Part shown: positions 21,506 to 32,929 of the stretch, in pieces
Numbering within the stretch: the first letter of the stretch is position 1
Layout of the letters: the number at the start of each line of letters is the position of its first letter
Assembly (NCBI GenBank): GCA_963921935.1
Contig: OY998176.1
Coordinates: forward strand, 168,822,445 to 168,886,444
Direction of reading: 5' to 3'
From: Galeruca laticollis
Taxonomy: Eukaryota; Arthropoda; Insecta; Coleoptera; Chrysomelidae
DNA length: 64,000 nt
Position numbers and translations under genes: made by a program
The notes under the pieces: generated by a model
Database searches by the model: none
The model's input: the letters and a program-made list of their open reading frames with translations, nothing else
What the model was told of the DNA's origin: nothing

Positions 21506-21760
21506 GTGAGTGCAGGTGTGAAAGTAAAAGAAGACACGCCGGATGATAATTCTGATTCATCCTTCAAAGAAGATCTTTCTGATGACAAGAACTCAGACTA
21601 CAATGAATTTCCTATTCAAGAAAAGCCTCCTGTAGCCAACGAAATATGTGCCATATGTGGTGAATTCGGAAAGAATAGGGAGCTTTGGTTCCGTTGCGTA
21701 AATTGTGCAGTAAGGGTTCATTCAGAATGTTTGTTACGAATTAAAAGTAACCGTCCTTAA
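21506..21760 (+). pseudogene. pogo transposase C-terminal zinc finger (PHD-like)
   Basis: An acidic linker (DDNSDSSFKEDLSDDKNSDY) is followed by CAICGEFGKNRELWFRC, then CAVRVHSEC. This gives the C-x2-C ... C-x2-C-x4-H-x2-C part of a PHD-type finger, which many insect pogo proteins carry at their C-terminus. The final Cys pair of a full PHD finger is not seen before the stop at 21758. Stops separate it from the core; it belongs to the same ancestral protein as 19968-21397. Confidence 0.65.
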
Positions 21761-23280
21761 ATTTATTTGTTAAATTACTCACCAGATCATGCCAGAATAA
21801 AAAAATAAATAGAATTGAATCAGATTAAGAAAGATATGGATTATTTAAAGTATACTATTTTAATGTTCTGCATGTTTATGATTACAGGTTATAGGTAGTA
21901 ATTGACATACAATTTTCATGGAACTTATAAATGTGTTCATTAATTCTGAAAATCTAATCTGGTTTCATGTCACATATAAGTCTATGATTAGGTACGTTTC
22001 AAGGTTAGTCAGGTGATATATTTGAAATTCCTTAGTGTGGAATTTCAACTTCCAACATTTCAACTTTTTTTTGGAGTTTTTTTTTCTTACAACCTTTCTT
22101 TTGGGTTTCTGATTTTAAGCAAGAGCTTAACATTCTAGGATTTCTAGGATTAATACCTAAAAATAAAAGAAACACTTTTAGTTGTTTTAAATTGTATTTC
22201 GCTGATGAAAACACTCTCTTTAGAGGATTTGCATTTAAACAACTAATACAATCATTCATCTAGGCCACACAACATCATCGGTGAGTAAACACTGTAACTG
22301 ACTAACTGATTCACGGTAGGTGACATAGGATTTTGTTGTTTTAGGCCTTCAAGTTTTCACCTTCTTACTTTCATCATCATCAACTGGTACCACATCATAA
22401 GAGTCAATTGGTGATATTAAAGTGTTACTTTTACACTGTAAAGCATTCTTGCATCTTTACATTTACACACCTCTACTCTACCGAAAACACATAGCGTTTT
22501 TCTTGAGCTAGCTAGGGGGGTAATATGTTCTGGTTGGGAGTCTGCAGCAGGATACACATGCGATGATTGTCGACTTAGGCTAGGCGCCGATAAAAAAAAG
22601 AAGAATCGAAACGTCGTTTATTTTAGCTTTGAGTTTCGAAAAGAGAATATCCGATGTACAACTTTGATAACAAGATTTATTTTTCTTACTTTTTGCTTTT
22701 GTGTTAAAATTTCTGTCCATATGTCCTTTATCACACTGCGCGACATAATCCCACATGATGCGCGATATTTCCCGACATATGAGGCAATATCGCGAAGTGA
22801 AACTGGAGCAATTTTACGCTTTTTTCGTGTATCCGATATTTTTTATTAAATAACACGTATGCTATCATAAAATAAAATCATTGTATTAACATTTTTCCAA
22901 ATTCAGAGCACTTTACAATAAAAAATGTAAATTTAATAAAAGATTCGGCTTAGGTGCGCCGTATTACCCCACTTTCCCCTATTATTTATTATAGCGCAGC
23001 TTCCTTCATTCCACTAATAACTTTCGCGCAAACTCTATATCATGGTATGATTTGAAGAAGAAATGTGCGCATATTGTAACTTTATAATCTATCTAGTATG
23101 TTATAGAAAGACGTCCATCTTTATCACGTTATGATTTCAAGTATACATACGCGCGTTTCACATATACAAATCATACTGCGTTATAGAATGATACAGAATG
23201 TAATAATGCCACCCCGAGATTATGCTTTGAAGCGTTATTGGTACACCACTTGCCCTGTCTATATGAAAGTTGTCCATTAA

Positions 23281-23561
23281 TGTAGATAACTGAATTTTTA
23301 ATGTATTTAGTTAGTGTTTTTGTTGTGATTTTCTTTTAACGTTTTATCAAAGTTTTACTCATATACATTTAGAACACTTGATGATAATCATCTTATGACC
23401 TTTAGGGATTTTGGTTTCCGGGGATTCAAGAGAGAGACAAAAGAATATTGTGACGGAAAACTTTCGCTGTAAATTGAGGTATTTTTAGAATCAAACTGTT
23501 ATATTCACCCATGTGGATTATAATTCAATTATTTACCTAGACAAACGAAAACAAACCTACA
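23281..23561 (+). repeat. 5' LTR of the gypsy element
   Basis: 281 bp, TG...CA, with TGTAG/CTACA terminal inverted bases. Closely similar to 28387-28679. Confidence 0.92.
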
Positions 23562-23565
23562 TTTT

Positions 23566-23583
23566 TGGGGGCTCAACCGGGAT
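23566..23583 (+). other. Primer-binding site, tRNA-Pro type
   Basis: TGGGGGCTCAACCGGGAT lies 4 bases after the 5' LTR. It differs at two adjacent positions from the tRNA-Pro-complementary PBS (TGGGGGCTCGTCCGGGAT) known from murine-type retroviruses and some gypsy elements. Confidence 0.75.
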
Positions 23584-24293
23584 GCAGATAAAATTATAGT
23601 CGAAGCAAAACGAGTTGACATTTTCTTGACGTTTGGGATAACGGAAATATTATAGAGAAAAGCTATATTGAAGAAGTTATTCACGAAGGTGAAACTAATT
23701 TTGAAGAAGACGGAACTGAAGAAGACAGAAGTAAGAATACTTCGAGCAAAGCAGCAAAAGACGTGAAAAGACGGTAGTACGACGACTTCGAATACAAGCA
23801 GACGAAGAAGTAACACTTGTGGAAGGGAGTAAGAAGACTACAGTTTTCCAATAGACGAGCTAGACAATCATATTACACCAGCTGTTAATAGAAGATATAG
23901 TTGCTTTAATTATTTTGATTGGGTTACTTAATCAATTATTTTGAGGTATAAATTCATTTTTGTTCTATATTTTGTAAACGTCACGATATTCAGGTCCATT
24001 TTGATAATTGACGAATAAGAAATAATTTGCAACTTGACTTGTTATACATTCATTTGAATTTTGAGGCATAAGGTGAATTCTGTTTGTAGTATTATTTGAT
24101 TAGTTATTTTAACATATTTATTGATATCATATTAATTTTAATTGCGTACAATGACTAATTTGAGAGATATTTCAAGAATCTAAAAAAATATTTCCAGTAG
24201 TTAACTCAAGGCAGTACAGGCTTTACATGTAGTCGCCTTTGGAAACGAGGGGGAAGGTAGGATAACGCGGAAAGAGGTACGTGAATTTTCTAA

Positions 24294-25060
24294 TTTCCAT
24301 TTAGATAGAAAGTCTTCAGAATATGCACAAAAAATAAATGAGGTAAAACAAAAAGTGCAGTTGCCTGATCTTATTGCTATTTGTAATATACTTGATCTTG
24401 ATTATTCTGGTAGTGATGAAGAAGTAGTTGCACGCATTTGTTTCTTCATGAATGACCTACAGTCAAATGATGAAAATGGAGTAACAGATTATCAAGTGGA
24501 AGAAGAATCAGAAGGTGAGGTGAGTTCCGATGGAGATGAGACTGAAAATAATGGAGTTAACAAGAATAGCTAATCTTTTGAAGTTATGAAGCTAAAGGGT
24601 TCGCTTTGATTGACATTCAAAGACGTTGAGAATATTATTAGAACTTTTGATGGAAGAGACAATTATCCAGTTCGAAAATCTATTGAGGATTTCTAAGAAA
24701 TTTCTAAGCTGACAGGATGGAATGAATTGCAGAAGTTGATATTTGCGAAAAAATCATTGAGAGGACCTGCTAGGCTATTTATTCAGTCAGAAAGAGAAAT
24801 TACAAAATTTATGATTTTAAAACAAAGTTAATTGCGAAGTGAAACTTAGTAGTGCTCAAATACATAAATTACTGATGACAAGGAAAAAGCGGAGAGAAGA
24901 GTCAGTACAAGAGTATGTACTAATAATGCGAGACATCGGAAGTAGAGTAAATATAGAGTCTGAAGTTTTGATTCAATATATAATTGATAGTATACATCAT
25001 GATACATCAAATAAACTTATATTGTATGGTGCAAAAACGTTTGGTGAATTCTAAGAAAAG
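24294..25060 (+). pseudogene. Gag of the gypsy element (broken)
   Basis: Structural protein. Fragments in several frames: LPDLIAICNILDLDYSGSDE (24361 on) with an acidic stretch to 24573; then FDGRDNYPVRKSIEDF and LTGWNELQKLIFAKKSLRG (about 24640-24790), the conserved capsid region of insect gypsy Gag; then QIHKLLMTRKKRREESVQEY (24857 on). Stops sit at 24571, 24608, 24694 and 25052. The sequence leads directly into zinc knuckles. Confidence 0.75.
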
Positions 25061-25199
25061 GTTAAGCTATATGAACAAATTAAAACTTCGAAAACTACAC
25101 AGTTCCAAGAGAGAAACCGAGAGGGAAAACTCATAGAGGAATGAAAAACTGAAACCAAGAAAGGCAAAGACAAGAAAAGGAATAAAAAAGTAACCTGCT

Positions 25200-25660
25200 G
25201 ATTTTGTTTTAATTGTGGAGGTAAAGGTCATTTGTCCAACGAATGTCTTAATAAAGCGAAAGGACCAAAGTGTTTTGTTTGTTCTGGTTATGGGCATGTA
25301 TCGAATAAATGTCCAGAGAGGAATATTGGCCAGGGAAATTCAAATATGACGATAGTTGAGATGGTTCCAAAAAATAGCGTTAAATTGAAGATTGATAATA
25401 TTCAATTAATAGCACTTCGGGATACAGTAAGTGATATTACTGCGATACGACAGTACGTATACCAAGCATATTCCAAATATATAGAAATAAATGGAGAATT
25501 TATTACTCTTAGAGGTATTGGGTCAAACAAAGTGATAACAATGGAATCTTTCAATAGAAACGTCTTCATTAATAGAGGGGAGTTATTTCTGAAAATCTAT
25601 GTTATCCCTTCTGAAGGCGTCAAACTTCAAGGCTATTGTGGGAAATGATGTTTTAGCTCA
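25200..25660 (+). pseudogene. Zinc knuckles and protease of the gypsy element
   Basis: Two CCHC knuckles are visible, CFNCGGKGHLSNEC and CFVCSGYGHVSNKC (about 25206-25312), the nucleic-acid-binding end of Gag. The protease follows: the active-site triplet that should be DTG/DSG reads DTV (in ALRDTVSDITAI), so the catalytic glycine is replaced. Downstream, the FVIRGIG-like block appears as ITLRGIGSNKV. The ORF 25232-25648 is open through both but the enzyme would be dead. Confidence 0.8.
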
Positions 25661-25889
25661 AGTAGATGTTATCTTTAGAGATGGTGAAATTGTTGTTTTT
25701 AAAACGGAAAAGCAGAATTTTTTGTTGGAAGGTAACAATAGACAAAGAAGCTGATAGAGAAACTGATATATTTGATGTTACAAATACAAAAAATGAAAAA
25801 AAGTTCGGGAAGAATAAAAGAAACTTATAAAAGAATATTATCCAGAGAACATTATGGAAGCTGATGTTAAAATGGATATTCTATTGAAT

Positions 25890-26480
25890 AATTAAGAACC
25901 AATATACGAAAGTCCAAGAAGATTAGCTGTACCTGAAAAAGAAGAGGTTGAGGCGCAAACAGAAGAATGGCTAGAAGGAGGAATTATAAGATGTAGTTCA
26001 TCTGACTTTGCTAGTCCAATAGTTCTTGTTAAAAAGAAAGATGGCAGTACTAGAATATGTTGTGATTACAGGAAATTTAACAAAAACATAGTAAAGGATA
26101 TATGTCCTCTTCCTTTAATCGAAGATGTGTTGGATAGATAGCAGGCTGCTAAATACTTTAGTACCATCGATCTGAGAAATGGATTTTTTCACCTTGGAAT
26201 AGGAGAAGGAAGTATAAAATATACCGCATTTGTTACACACCACGGTCAATTTGAATTTCCAAAATGTCCTTTTGGATTATGCAATAGTCCATCAGTTTTT
26301 CAGAGGTTCCTGAGTTCTGTTTATAGAAGATTGTTGCTGAAAAATGTTATGCTTTATTTTATGGACGATATAATAATAATGAGTTCTACAGAAGAAGAAG
26401 GACTTGGAAGGTTAAGAGAAGTTATTCAGGTTGCGAAAGACTATGGTCTATATATAAAAAAAAGAAATGTCAATAACTAA
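25890..26480 (+). pseudogene. Reverse transcriptase of the gypsy element (broken)
   Basis: Conserved blocks in order: EEWLEGGIIRCSSSDFASPI, then VLVKKKDGSTRICCDYRKFN, then FSTIDLRNGFFHLGIG, then FPKCPFGLCNSPSVFQRF, and the catalytic box YFMDDIIIM (FMDD in place of the commoner YxDD). An in-frame stop lies at about 26140 (before QAAKYF) and another at 26478. The ILRK-type connection (LGLTRYFHEFISSYS, 26558-26749) leads into RNase H in a shifted frame. Confidence 0.88.
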
Positions 26481-26499
26481 AAACGCAGATAACTTTTTT

Positions 26500-27270
26500 A
26501 GGATTTATCATTGAGGGTGGGGAAGGCCAACCCTCAAATGAGAAGACTTTCTCAATCATGAATTTTCCACAACCAACGACTCTTAAACAAATTCAATCTT
26601 TCCTAGGTTTAACAAGATATTTTCACGAGTTCATCTCTTCATATTCCATTATCGCCAAACCTTTGAGTGATATTTTGAGGAAGAAGCAAAAGTTTGTTTT
26701 TGGTGACGAACAGAAAGAGGCGTTTGAGAGAGAAATTTCTATCTTGTAAAATAGTAATAAACCTTTATAAGCGGGGCGGTGAAACGGAATTGCATACAGA
26801 CGCGAGCAAATATGGTTATGGAGCCTGTCTGATGCAGAAGTCCAGCGAAGATAATCAACTCCATCCAGTGCATGGGCAAGAAAACTACTCTGGCTGAGGA
26901 AAAATACAGTAGCTATGAGCTCGAAGTGTTAGCCATCATTCAAGCAGTGAAAAAATTTCGAATATATTTACTAGGAATATAATTCAAAATCGTTACTGAT
27001 TGTTCAGCTTTCCAGAAGACTATGCATAAGAAAGATTTGACCACCAGATTTGCTAGATGGGCTTTATTTTTGGAGGAGTAATCATACGAAATTGAACATC
27101 GCAAAGGGAGTGGAATGTCTCACGTATATGCTTTAAGTCGTTATCCAGTTGTTATGGAAATTACGAAGACGTTTATTGAAGAAGGTGGTGTTATACAACG
27201 ACTTAGACGAGTACAAGAAATGGACGAACACATATTAGCGATAAAGAAGATATTGAGTACAGAAGATTAT
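26500..27270 (+). pseudogene. Connection and RNase H of the gypsy element (broken)
   Basis: After the connection (TTLKQIQSFLGLTRYF), RNase H starts with HTDASKYGYGACLMQ (first Asp) and is then interrupted repeatedly. The YSSYELEVLAII-type Glu block and the VTDCSAFQKTM Asp block are readable across stops near 26900-27010. RNase H degrades the RNA template during element replication. Confidence 0.78.
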
Positions 27271-27324
27271 TAAATTTTTTTAGTTAAGAATCATATACTT
27301 TATATATTTGAGAATGTTAAGGAG

Positions 27325-28376
27325 TTGGTAGTAGCTCCAAAAGCAATGCAGATGGATATAATAGAAAGAGCACACGACATTGGTCATTTTGCACTCCCGA
27401 AGACAGAAGAAGTATTAAGAAGAAAATTTTATATTCCAAAGTTGAAAGAAAAAATTAAAAAATGTTTGGGAAATTGCATACATTGTATATTAGGTAACAG
27501 AAAGGAAGGAAAAAAGGAAGGGATGTCACTTACGTCCCATACCTAAACAGGAAGGACCACTGCACACATATCACATCGATAATTTAGGACCAATGCCTTC
27601 GACTTATAAAAATTATCGTTATATATTGGCGATTGTTGATGATTTCTCCAAATTCACCTGGCTATATGCATGTAAATCTACAACAACTAAAGAGGTAATT
27701 AGTTGGTTGGAAGTTTTTGGAAACCCCAGGTAGAATTATAACAGATCCAGGAACTGCTTTCACTTCTGAAGAATTCAAAAGTTATTGTATTGATGGAGGT
27801 ATACAGTGCTTAATAATAACCACTGGAGTTCCAATAGGAAAGGGTCAGATTGAGATAGTGAATCGTATTATCATTCCAGTTCTTACGAAACTTATCTTGA
27901 ACGATTCTATAAAATGGTTCAAATATGTTGAGCGCGTACAAAGAGCATTGAATTCTACTACATAGGGACTACACCTTTTGAAATTTTGACAGGAGTAAAG
28001 ATGAGGAATGAAGGAGGAATAGTGATCAAGGAATTATTGGAAGAAGCTACAATACAAAAATTTGATGAAGGCAGAAAGCAAAAAACAGATTTTAAAAGTA
28101 CAGGAAGGAAACAGAAGAACTTATAATGTAAGAAGAAAATAATTTAGGTTATATAGAAAAGGAGATTTGGTGGACATTAAAAGAACCCAATTTGGAGTAG
28201 GTATTAAAATTAATAAAACATTCCTAGGTCCCTATGAAGTCACAAAGGTAAAACCCAATGACAAATATGACGTATTGAAAGTGGGTCATCATGAGAAACC
28301 AGTGCGTACTTGTACATGTGCAGAGTTCATGAAACCGTGGGTTGATAACCAAAGTGAAGAGTCGGATTCACAATAG
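27325..28376 (+). pseudogene. Integrase of the gypsy element (broken)
   Basis: HHCC domain: AHDIGHF supplies the His pair and CLGNCIHC the Cys pair. Core: NYRYILAIVDDFSKF carries the first Asp. IITDPGTAFTS carries the second, with Pro where Arg is usual. GVPIGKGQIEIVNRIIIPVL carries the Glu. The C-terminal region (28167-28376) is open: VDIKRTQFGVGIKINKTF, then GPYEVTKVKPNDKYDVLKV, the usual chromatin- or DNA-binding tail. Frame changes at about 27545, 27710 and 27965 break it. Confidence 0.85.
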
Positions 28377-28386
28377 GATGGACAAA

Positions 28387-28679
28387 TGTAGATAACTGAA
28401 TTTTTAATTTATTTAGTTAGTGTCATTGTTGTGATTTTCTTTTAACGTTTTATTAAAGTTCTACTTATTTACATTTAGAACACTTGATGAGAATCATCTT
28501 ATGACCTTTAGGGTTTTTGGTTTCCGGGGATTCAAGAGAGAGACGAAAGAATATTGTGACGGTCAACTTCAAAAATCGACTTTGGCTGTAAATTGAGGTA
28601 TTTTTAGAATAAAACTGGTATATTGACATCTGGAAATATTATTCAATCATTTACCTAGACAAACGAAAACAAAGCTACA
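28387..28679 (+). repeat. 3' LTR of the gypsy element
   Basis: 293 bp; matches the 5' LTR with substitutions and a ~12-bp difference near GTGACGGTCAACTTC. Flanked on the right by the TTAA duplication. A purine-rich AGGATGGACAAA precedes it, a weak polypurine tract. Confidence 0.92.
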
Positions 28680-29315
28680 TTAATGAAGGTGTATATTTCA
28701 TGGTAACAATGTCTTCAATATGAACAATAACAACCTCTTCTTAAGTTTCGAATAACATAATTTGTTTATTTTAGATGATTTTCACCTCTTTGTTCAAAAC
28801 TGATTATGTTTTCCAATTTCGGCAGCTCAATGTCGCTATGGGAGCATAGTGAAAGAATCAATATTACACATTGGTTGGAAAATATACTTTTTCGAATATT
28901 TCACACGTATCTACAGTCAAGGGGGTACGAAAAATTGAGAAAAAAGGATTGTTATCATTATTTTGGCGCTCAGTTTGGTCTATGCACATGAGACGTTTAT
29001 TCTCGCATGCCGTTTTGTGCACATTGTTTCATATTGTTAGTTTATATTAACACAATCGTCTCCGGTATAATTATCAAATAATATCCAAATGCCAGTACGA
29101 TTTTTGCAATATATTGTGATATATTTTATTGTTAAACTGTATCTAGATAAACAGATTATAATTTTTACTTTTCCGCCCAACCTATCTAATATGCGAGAAA
29201 AGTATTGGTATACCCCAAAAAAAGTTGGAATTTTAAATTTTTTTTTGAGTTATTTGTACGTTTTCCATCAACAACAACACGAAAAAACGGTTATTAGGAA
29301 AAATTCCTGTATGTC
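28680..29315. other. No recognisable gene
   Basis: AT-rich sequence to the right of the gypsy element. The short ORFs at 28806 and 29089 show no motif and have low-complexity composition. Confidence 0.4.
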
Positions 29316-29343
29316 GTCATCGTCGTCGTCGTCGTTGTCGTCG
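29316..29343. repeat. Trinucleotide repeat (GTC/TCG)n
   Basis: CGTCGTCGTCGTTGTCGTCG-type run directly before the satellite array. Confidence 0.85.
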
Positions 29344-29364
29344 GCCACTTTTTCTTACATGTCT

Positions 29365-30125
29365 TGTTAGCACGATACAGCCTCCGTAGTACAATAAGTC
29401 AACAATTTTATGATTGAATATTGTTAAGGACTTGTCACAGATGAACCTTATTGATTTTCAGTTCACCAGATCCAGTACAACGGGTGCTATGGTACTTGAA
29501 GTACGACATTTTGTAATTTTTTAAAAAATTTCAGTTTGTTAGCACGATACAGCCTTCGTAGTTCAACAAGTCACCAATTTCATGATTGAATATTATTCAC
29601 AGATGAATTCTATTGATTTTCTGCTCACCAGAGCTAATACAACAGGTGCTACAGTAATTTAAGTACGATCTTTTTGTCATTTTTGGAGAAGTTTAGCTTG
29701 TTAGCCCGATACAGCCTCCGGAGTATATACAAGTGACCAATTTTATGATTGTATATTATTTAGAGCGTCTCAAAGATGAACCCTAATAATACTCAGCTCA
29801 CTAAAGCCAGTACAACGGGTGCTATAGTACTTGAAGTACCAAATTTTTGTCATTTTAGGTGAATTTTCAGTTTGTTAGCACGATACAGCCTCCAGAGAGT
29901 ATACAATTGATCAATTTTATGATTGAATGTTGTTCAAGGTGTCTCACAGATATACCCTATTGATTTTCAGTTGACTAGAGCGAGTACAGCGGGTCCTATA
30001 AATCCAGATATACTACATTTTTGATTATTATTGGAGAAATTTCTGTTTGTTAGCACGATACATCCCCCGAAGTGTATACAAGTAACAATTTTATGACAGA
30101 ATATTATTCAGGGCCACAGATGTAG
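29365..30125. repeat. Tandem satellite-like array, ~172-bp monomer, about 4.4 copies
   Basis: Monomers start TGTTAGCACGATACAGCCTC at 29365, 29537, 29699, 29873 and 30048, i.e. periods of 172, 162, 174 and 175 bases. Shared internal blocks include CAATTTTATGATTGAATATT and CAGTACAACGGGTGCTA. Copies are diverged from each other. The length is near nucleosomal repeat length, as in many insect satellites. Confidence 0.9.
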
Positions 30126-30419
30126 AAAGGTTAGTTCTAATCTTTAAAACCGTTTATTTCTTCCTGTAAAATGAAAATAAAAAATGACCGCGCCTGACGT
30201 GGCGCTGGCATATGGTTTGAAATTTTGTTCCATGTGCCGCCACCGTACTGGGCGCGTTTCAATTTTTACATTTATTTTATTTTTTTGCAAAACGTAACAA
30301 TTATTTTTTAAAAAGAACAAAAACTCGAAATGCATGGAACATGAATGAATTATATACAACAAATTAAAACTATATCCAACAGTAACGTAACACTAAATAA
30401 CAAATTTTAATTATGCAAT

Positions 30420-32008
30420 TTCTCATGGAATAATCTAAAACAAGTTGGACATTGAGGACAGTAAAAAATTGAATCCTTTCGTATTTTTCTGGTGTCCCAA
30501 CAAGATTTACAACGTCTTCTTTTTATTTTGTTGTTGAGACCTTTTGGACAATACAGAGGTAAATGTCCAACTAATGGTGTTCTTATACGTGGAGATTTTG
30601 GTGATGGACCTAAAAGGCTTTGAATAACAGAAAGTCGAAAATCGTATAATGAAATTCTTCTCTCGTTTCCATTATTATTGAGGAAATGTTCTTTATTTGA
30701 AAAATATGTATTCCCATTTTTTTATACCACCGTATACACTTATACACTTATGTTCACAACTGTAGTAACGACGATGCATTCGATCACTTAAGTCAATACC
30801 AACTTTATATTTATTGTAATTAGCAATTAATTCAGGTTTTTCGGATTCAATTCCTCTTCTAGATCTTCTGGCATTCATCTGATCACCAAATTCTGAAGAT
30901 ACCATGCATACTTCTCGATTATCTTTCCGTTTGTTAATACATATTCGTTCAGAACAATACATACTTGCTACTTGATTTTTTCTAATTTCTTGTCATCAAA
31001 TTTTGCCTATTACCTTTTCTGTCTTGTCGTAATGTGCCTGTGACGTACGTACTAGCTTGGAGTAATCTTTCAGTCAAATGAACACTATAATAATAGTTAT
31101 CCATATACAGAGCATGTCCAGTGGTCATATGACTCCATTAATTTCAGTAAGACTTTTTGAAGGTGATCTCTGATGTCGTTTACCTTTTATATACTGTCTA
31201 AAGTGAAGTCTTGATCGCCACAAAATCGAAGATTCATCAATTGTTATCTCTCTTTTCGGATAATAAATGACTGCCGTTCTATCGTTGAAAAAATCAATCG
31301 AAGGAGGTATTTTATACAGCTTACTCATGGCTTCATCTGCATTCAAAAAAAATGCAAAGCAAATAAAATTAATATGAATCTATTGCGACTCATGTAAGTC
31401 GCAAAAACTGGCAGACTAAATAATCGATTGGGTTTCCAATAATCCTTTATGCGGTTTAGCTTCATTGTTCACATATGGAATAAAAGACCGATGAAAGTGT
31501 TCAATACACCTACAGTTAAGTCTTTCCAGGAAGAAATTCTGCTTGATTCTGTTCCAATTTTTGAAAGTGTTTCAATAGCATAGTCATTTGTGTTTGAAAT
31601 AACAAGTTCATAAAAATGATTATTGGCTACCGGGTTGAAGTAATCTATAGGACCATTTCCATTTGGATTTATCCTGAAACCAGGTTAACCTATAAATATT
31701 GTTCTTTCGGGTTGAATTACCCGTGCAGACCAATTAAAAGCATTTGCTTGTGGAAGCTGATGTTTATTTTCATTTTGATATTGATTATCTCCTTGTCGAA
31801 ATTGCTGGATTTCAGTTAAATCCTCACCTTCGGAATTACTACTACTATCTTCACTTTCATTTTCCCAGTCAGTATCACGTAAATAATCAACTTCATCATT
31901 ACTAGAATCCTCTTATACTGATATCAACTCAGTTCTGCACTTTGCAGGTTTACATGACTCATCATATCTTCCTTTTTTTGACGTTGACGGTGAACTATCG
32001 GTATTCAT
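30420..32008 (-). pseudogene. piggyBac-type transposase (broken)
   Basis: DDE transposase of the piggyBac group (cut-and-paste at TTAA). From the ATG at 32008 the N-terminus is acidic (MNTDSSPSTSKKGRYDESC, later DTDWENESEDSSSNSEGEDL). The core shows IDESSILWRSRLHFRQYIKG (31125-31346), matching the IDE(S/T)...R..FRQYIP-K block. NYNKYKVGIDLSDRMHRRYY then matches the DYN..M.GVD..D block (30693-30962). A Cys-rich C-terminus (CKSCWDTRKIRKDSIFYCPQC) ends near 30420. Stops and frame changes occur throughout, and several hundred codons between blocks are lost. Confidence 0.85.
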
Positions 32009-32322
32009 TATAAATTTGAAACTGGCAAATGGAATCGTCAAATTTATGCACTTTGCGAATTATCAAAAAATAATTGAAAAATTCTTTATCTCTATTGAAC
32101 TGTGAATCTGACACTGACATTAATAATTTCTGTAACATAGCAACTCTTAACATTCATATTTCACAGCCGCCTCTAATTATTATTTTTCTTGACGGCTCGC
32201 TATTGACGGTGATCCTAAACTCCTCAAAACAGCAGAATTACTCGGTGTTAGTGTGTCTAAGAAATAATGGTAAATACAAAGGTTTCGAAATTTTTTATTG
32301 GCGATTCAACGTCGTTGCCGGT

Positions 32323-32430
32323 CAAAAAAGGAAGATATGATTATAAACCTGCAATGAGCCGAACTAATTTGATATCAATCAGTATTATAAGAATACCTAG
32401 TGATGATGATGGGGATTATACAGGATGTTA
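32323..32430 (+). pseudogene. Inverted fragment of a piggyBac N-terminus
   Basis: On the plus strand KKGRYDYKPAMSRTNLISIS (from about 32323) mirrors the minus-strand KKGRYDESCKPAKCRTELIS of the transposase starting at 32008. DNA similarity covers roughly 100 bases (TCAAAAAAGGAAGATATGAT is shared). This is a second, oppositely oriented piggyBac piece. Confidence 0.65.
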
Positions 32431-32929
32431 ATTAATGTTATGTACTCATTTTAATGTCTGATTCTTACATTTAAATGATACAACCCTGTATATCGAAAAC
32501 CATTCTTCTGAGGTGATCTTTATATAAACTTTTCGGCTCAAAATTAGCCCAAGAATCTTCTGCTAAAATAAATATATAACATTGAATTACACCTTGTATT
32601 GGTATAATAAACATGCTACTAACTGACTATTTTCATTTAAGGTAAATCGGAATAAATAAATTGGGCTGGCATAGGGTAACATTTACATTAACGCTCTATC
32701 GGCATTGCCGTAGTCGAAACCCAGTATTCCCTGAAACTAATTATACCTTATTTCATGTACCATTATATTTTCCATACTCTACATAATATGGTACCATCAA
32801 TTTAGGCAAATATGAAATATAGGTCAGGACCACGCCAGGCGCGTTAGTGACACTGTAAAATTTACAACACGCGACGTGCGTTGACACATACCTCATAACT
32901 GGTGTGGCAACACAAATTCCACTACAGAA

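Larger units (their letters stand above)
19569..22979 (+). mobile_element. pogo-type DNA transposon with TIRs and PHD-like C-terminus
   Basis: The left end (19569-19592) reads GGGGAAAGGGGGGTAATATC and the right end in reverse complement reads GGGGAAAGTGGGGTAATACG. They are near-identical TIRs of about 24 bp. A TA follows the right end (22980-22981), as expected for TA-target elements; the left flank is TG, probably mutated. Related GCAATATTGCGCA/GATATTGCGCG motifs recur inside both ends. The transposase is broken by frameshifts. Confidence 0.85.
23281..28679 (+). mobile_element. Ty3/gypsy LTR retrotransposon, complete outline but inactivated
   Basis: Both LTRs, a PBS and the order gag, protease, RT, RNase H, integrase are present over 5.4 kb. 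TTAA flanks both ends (23277-23280 and 28680-28683), a 4-bp target duplication. LTRs start TGTAGATA and end CCTACA/GCTACA. Many stops and frame changes interrupt the coding region. Confidence 0.92.

Noticed and set aside
29365..30125. CRISPR-like array.
   Set aside because: Repeats are ~172 bp, contiguous and diverged, in eukaryotic DNA; there is no short direct-repeat/spacer structure and no cas gene.
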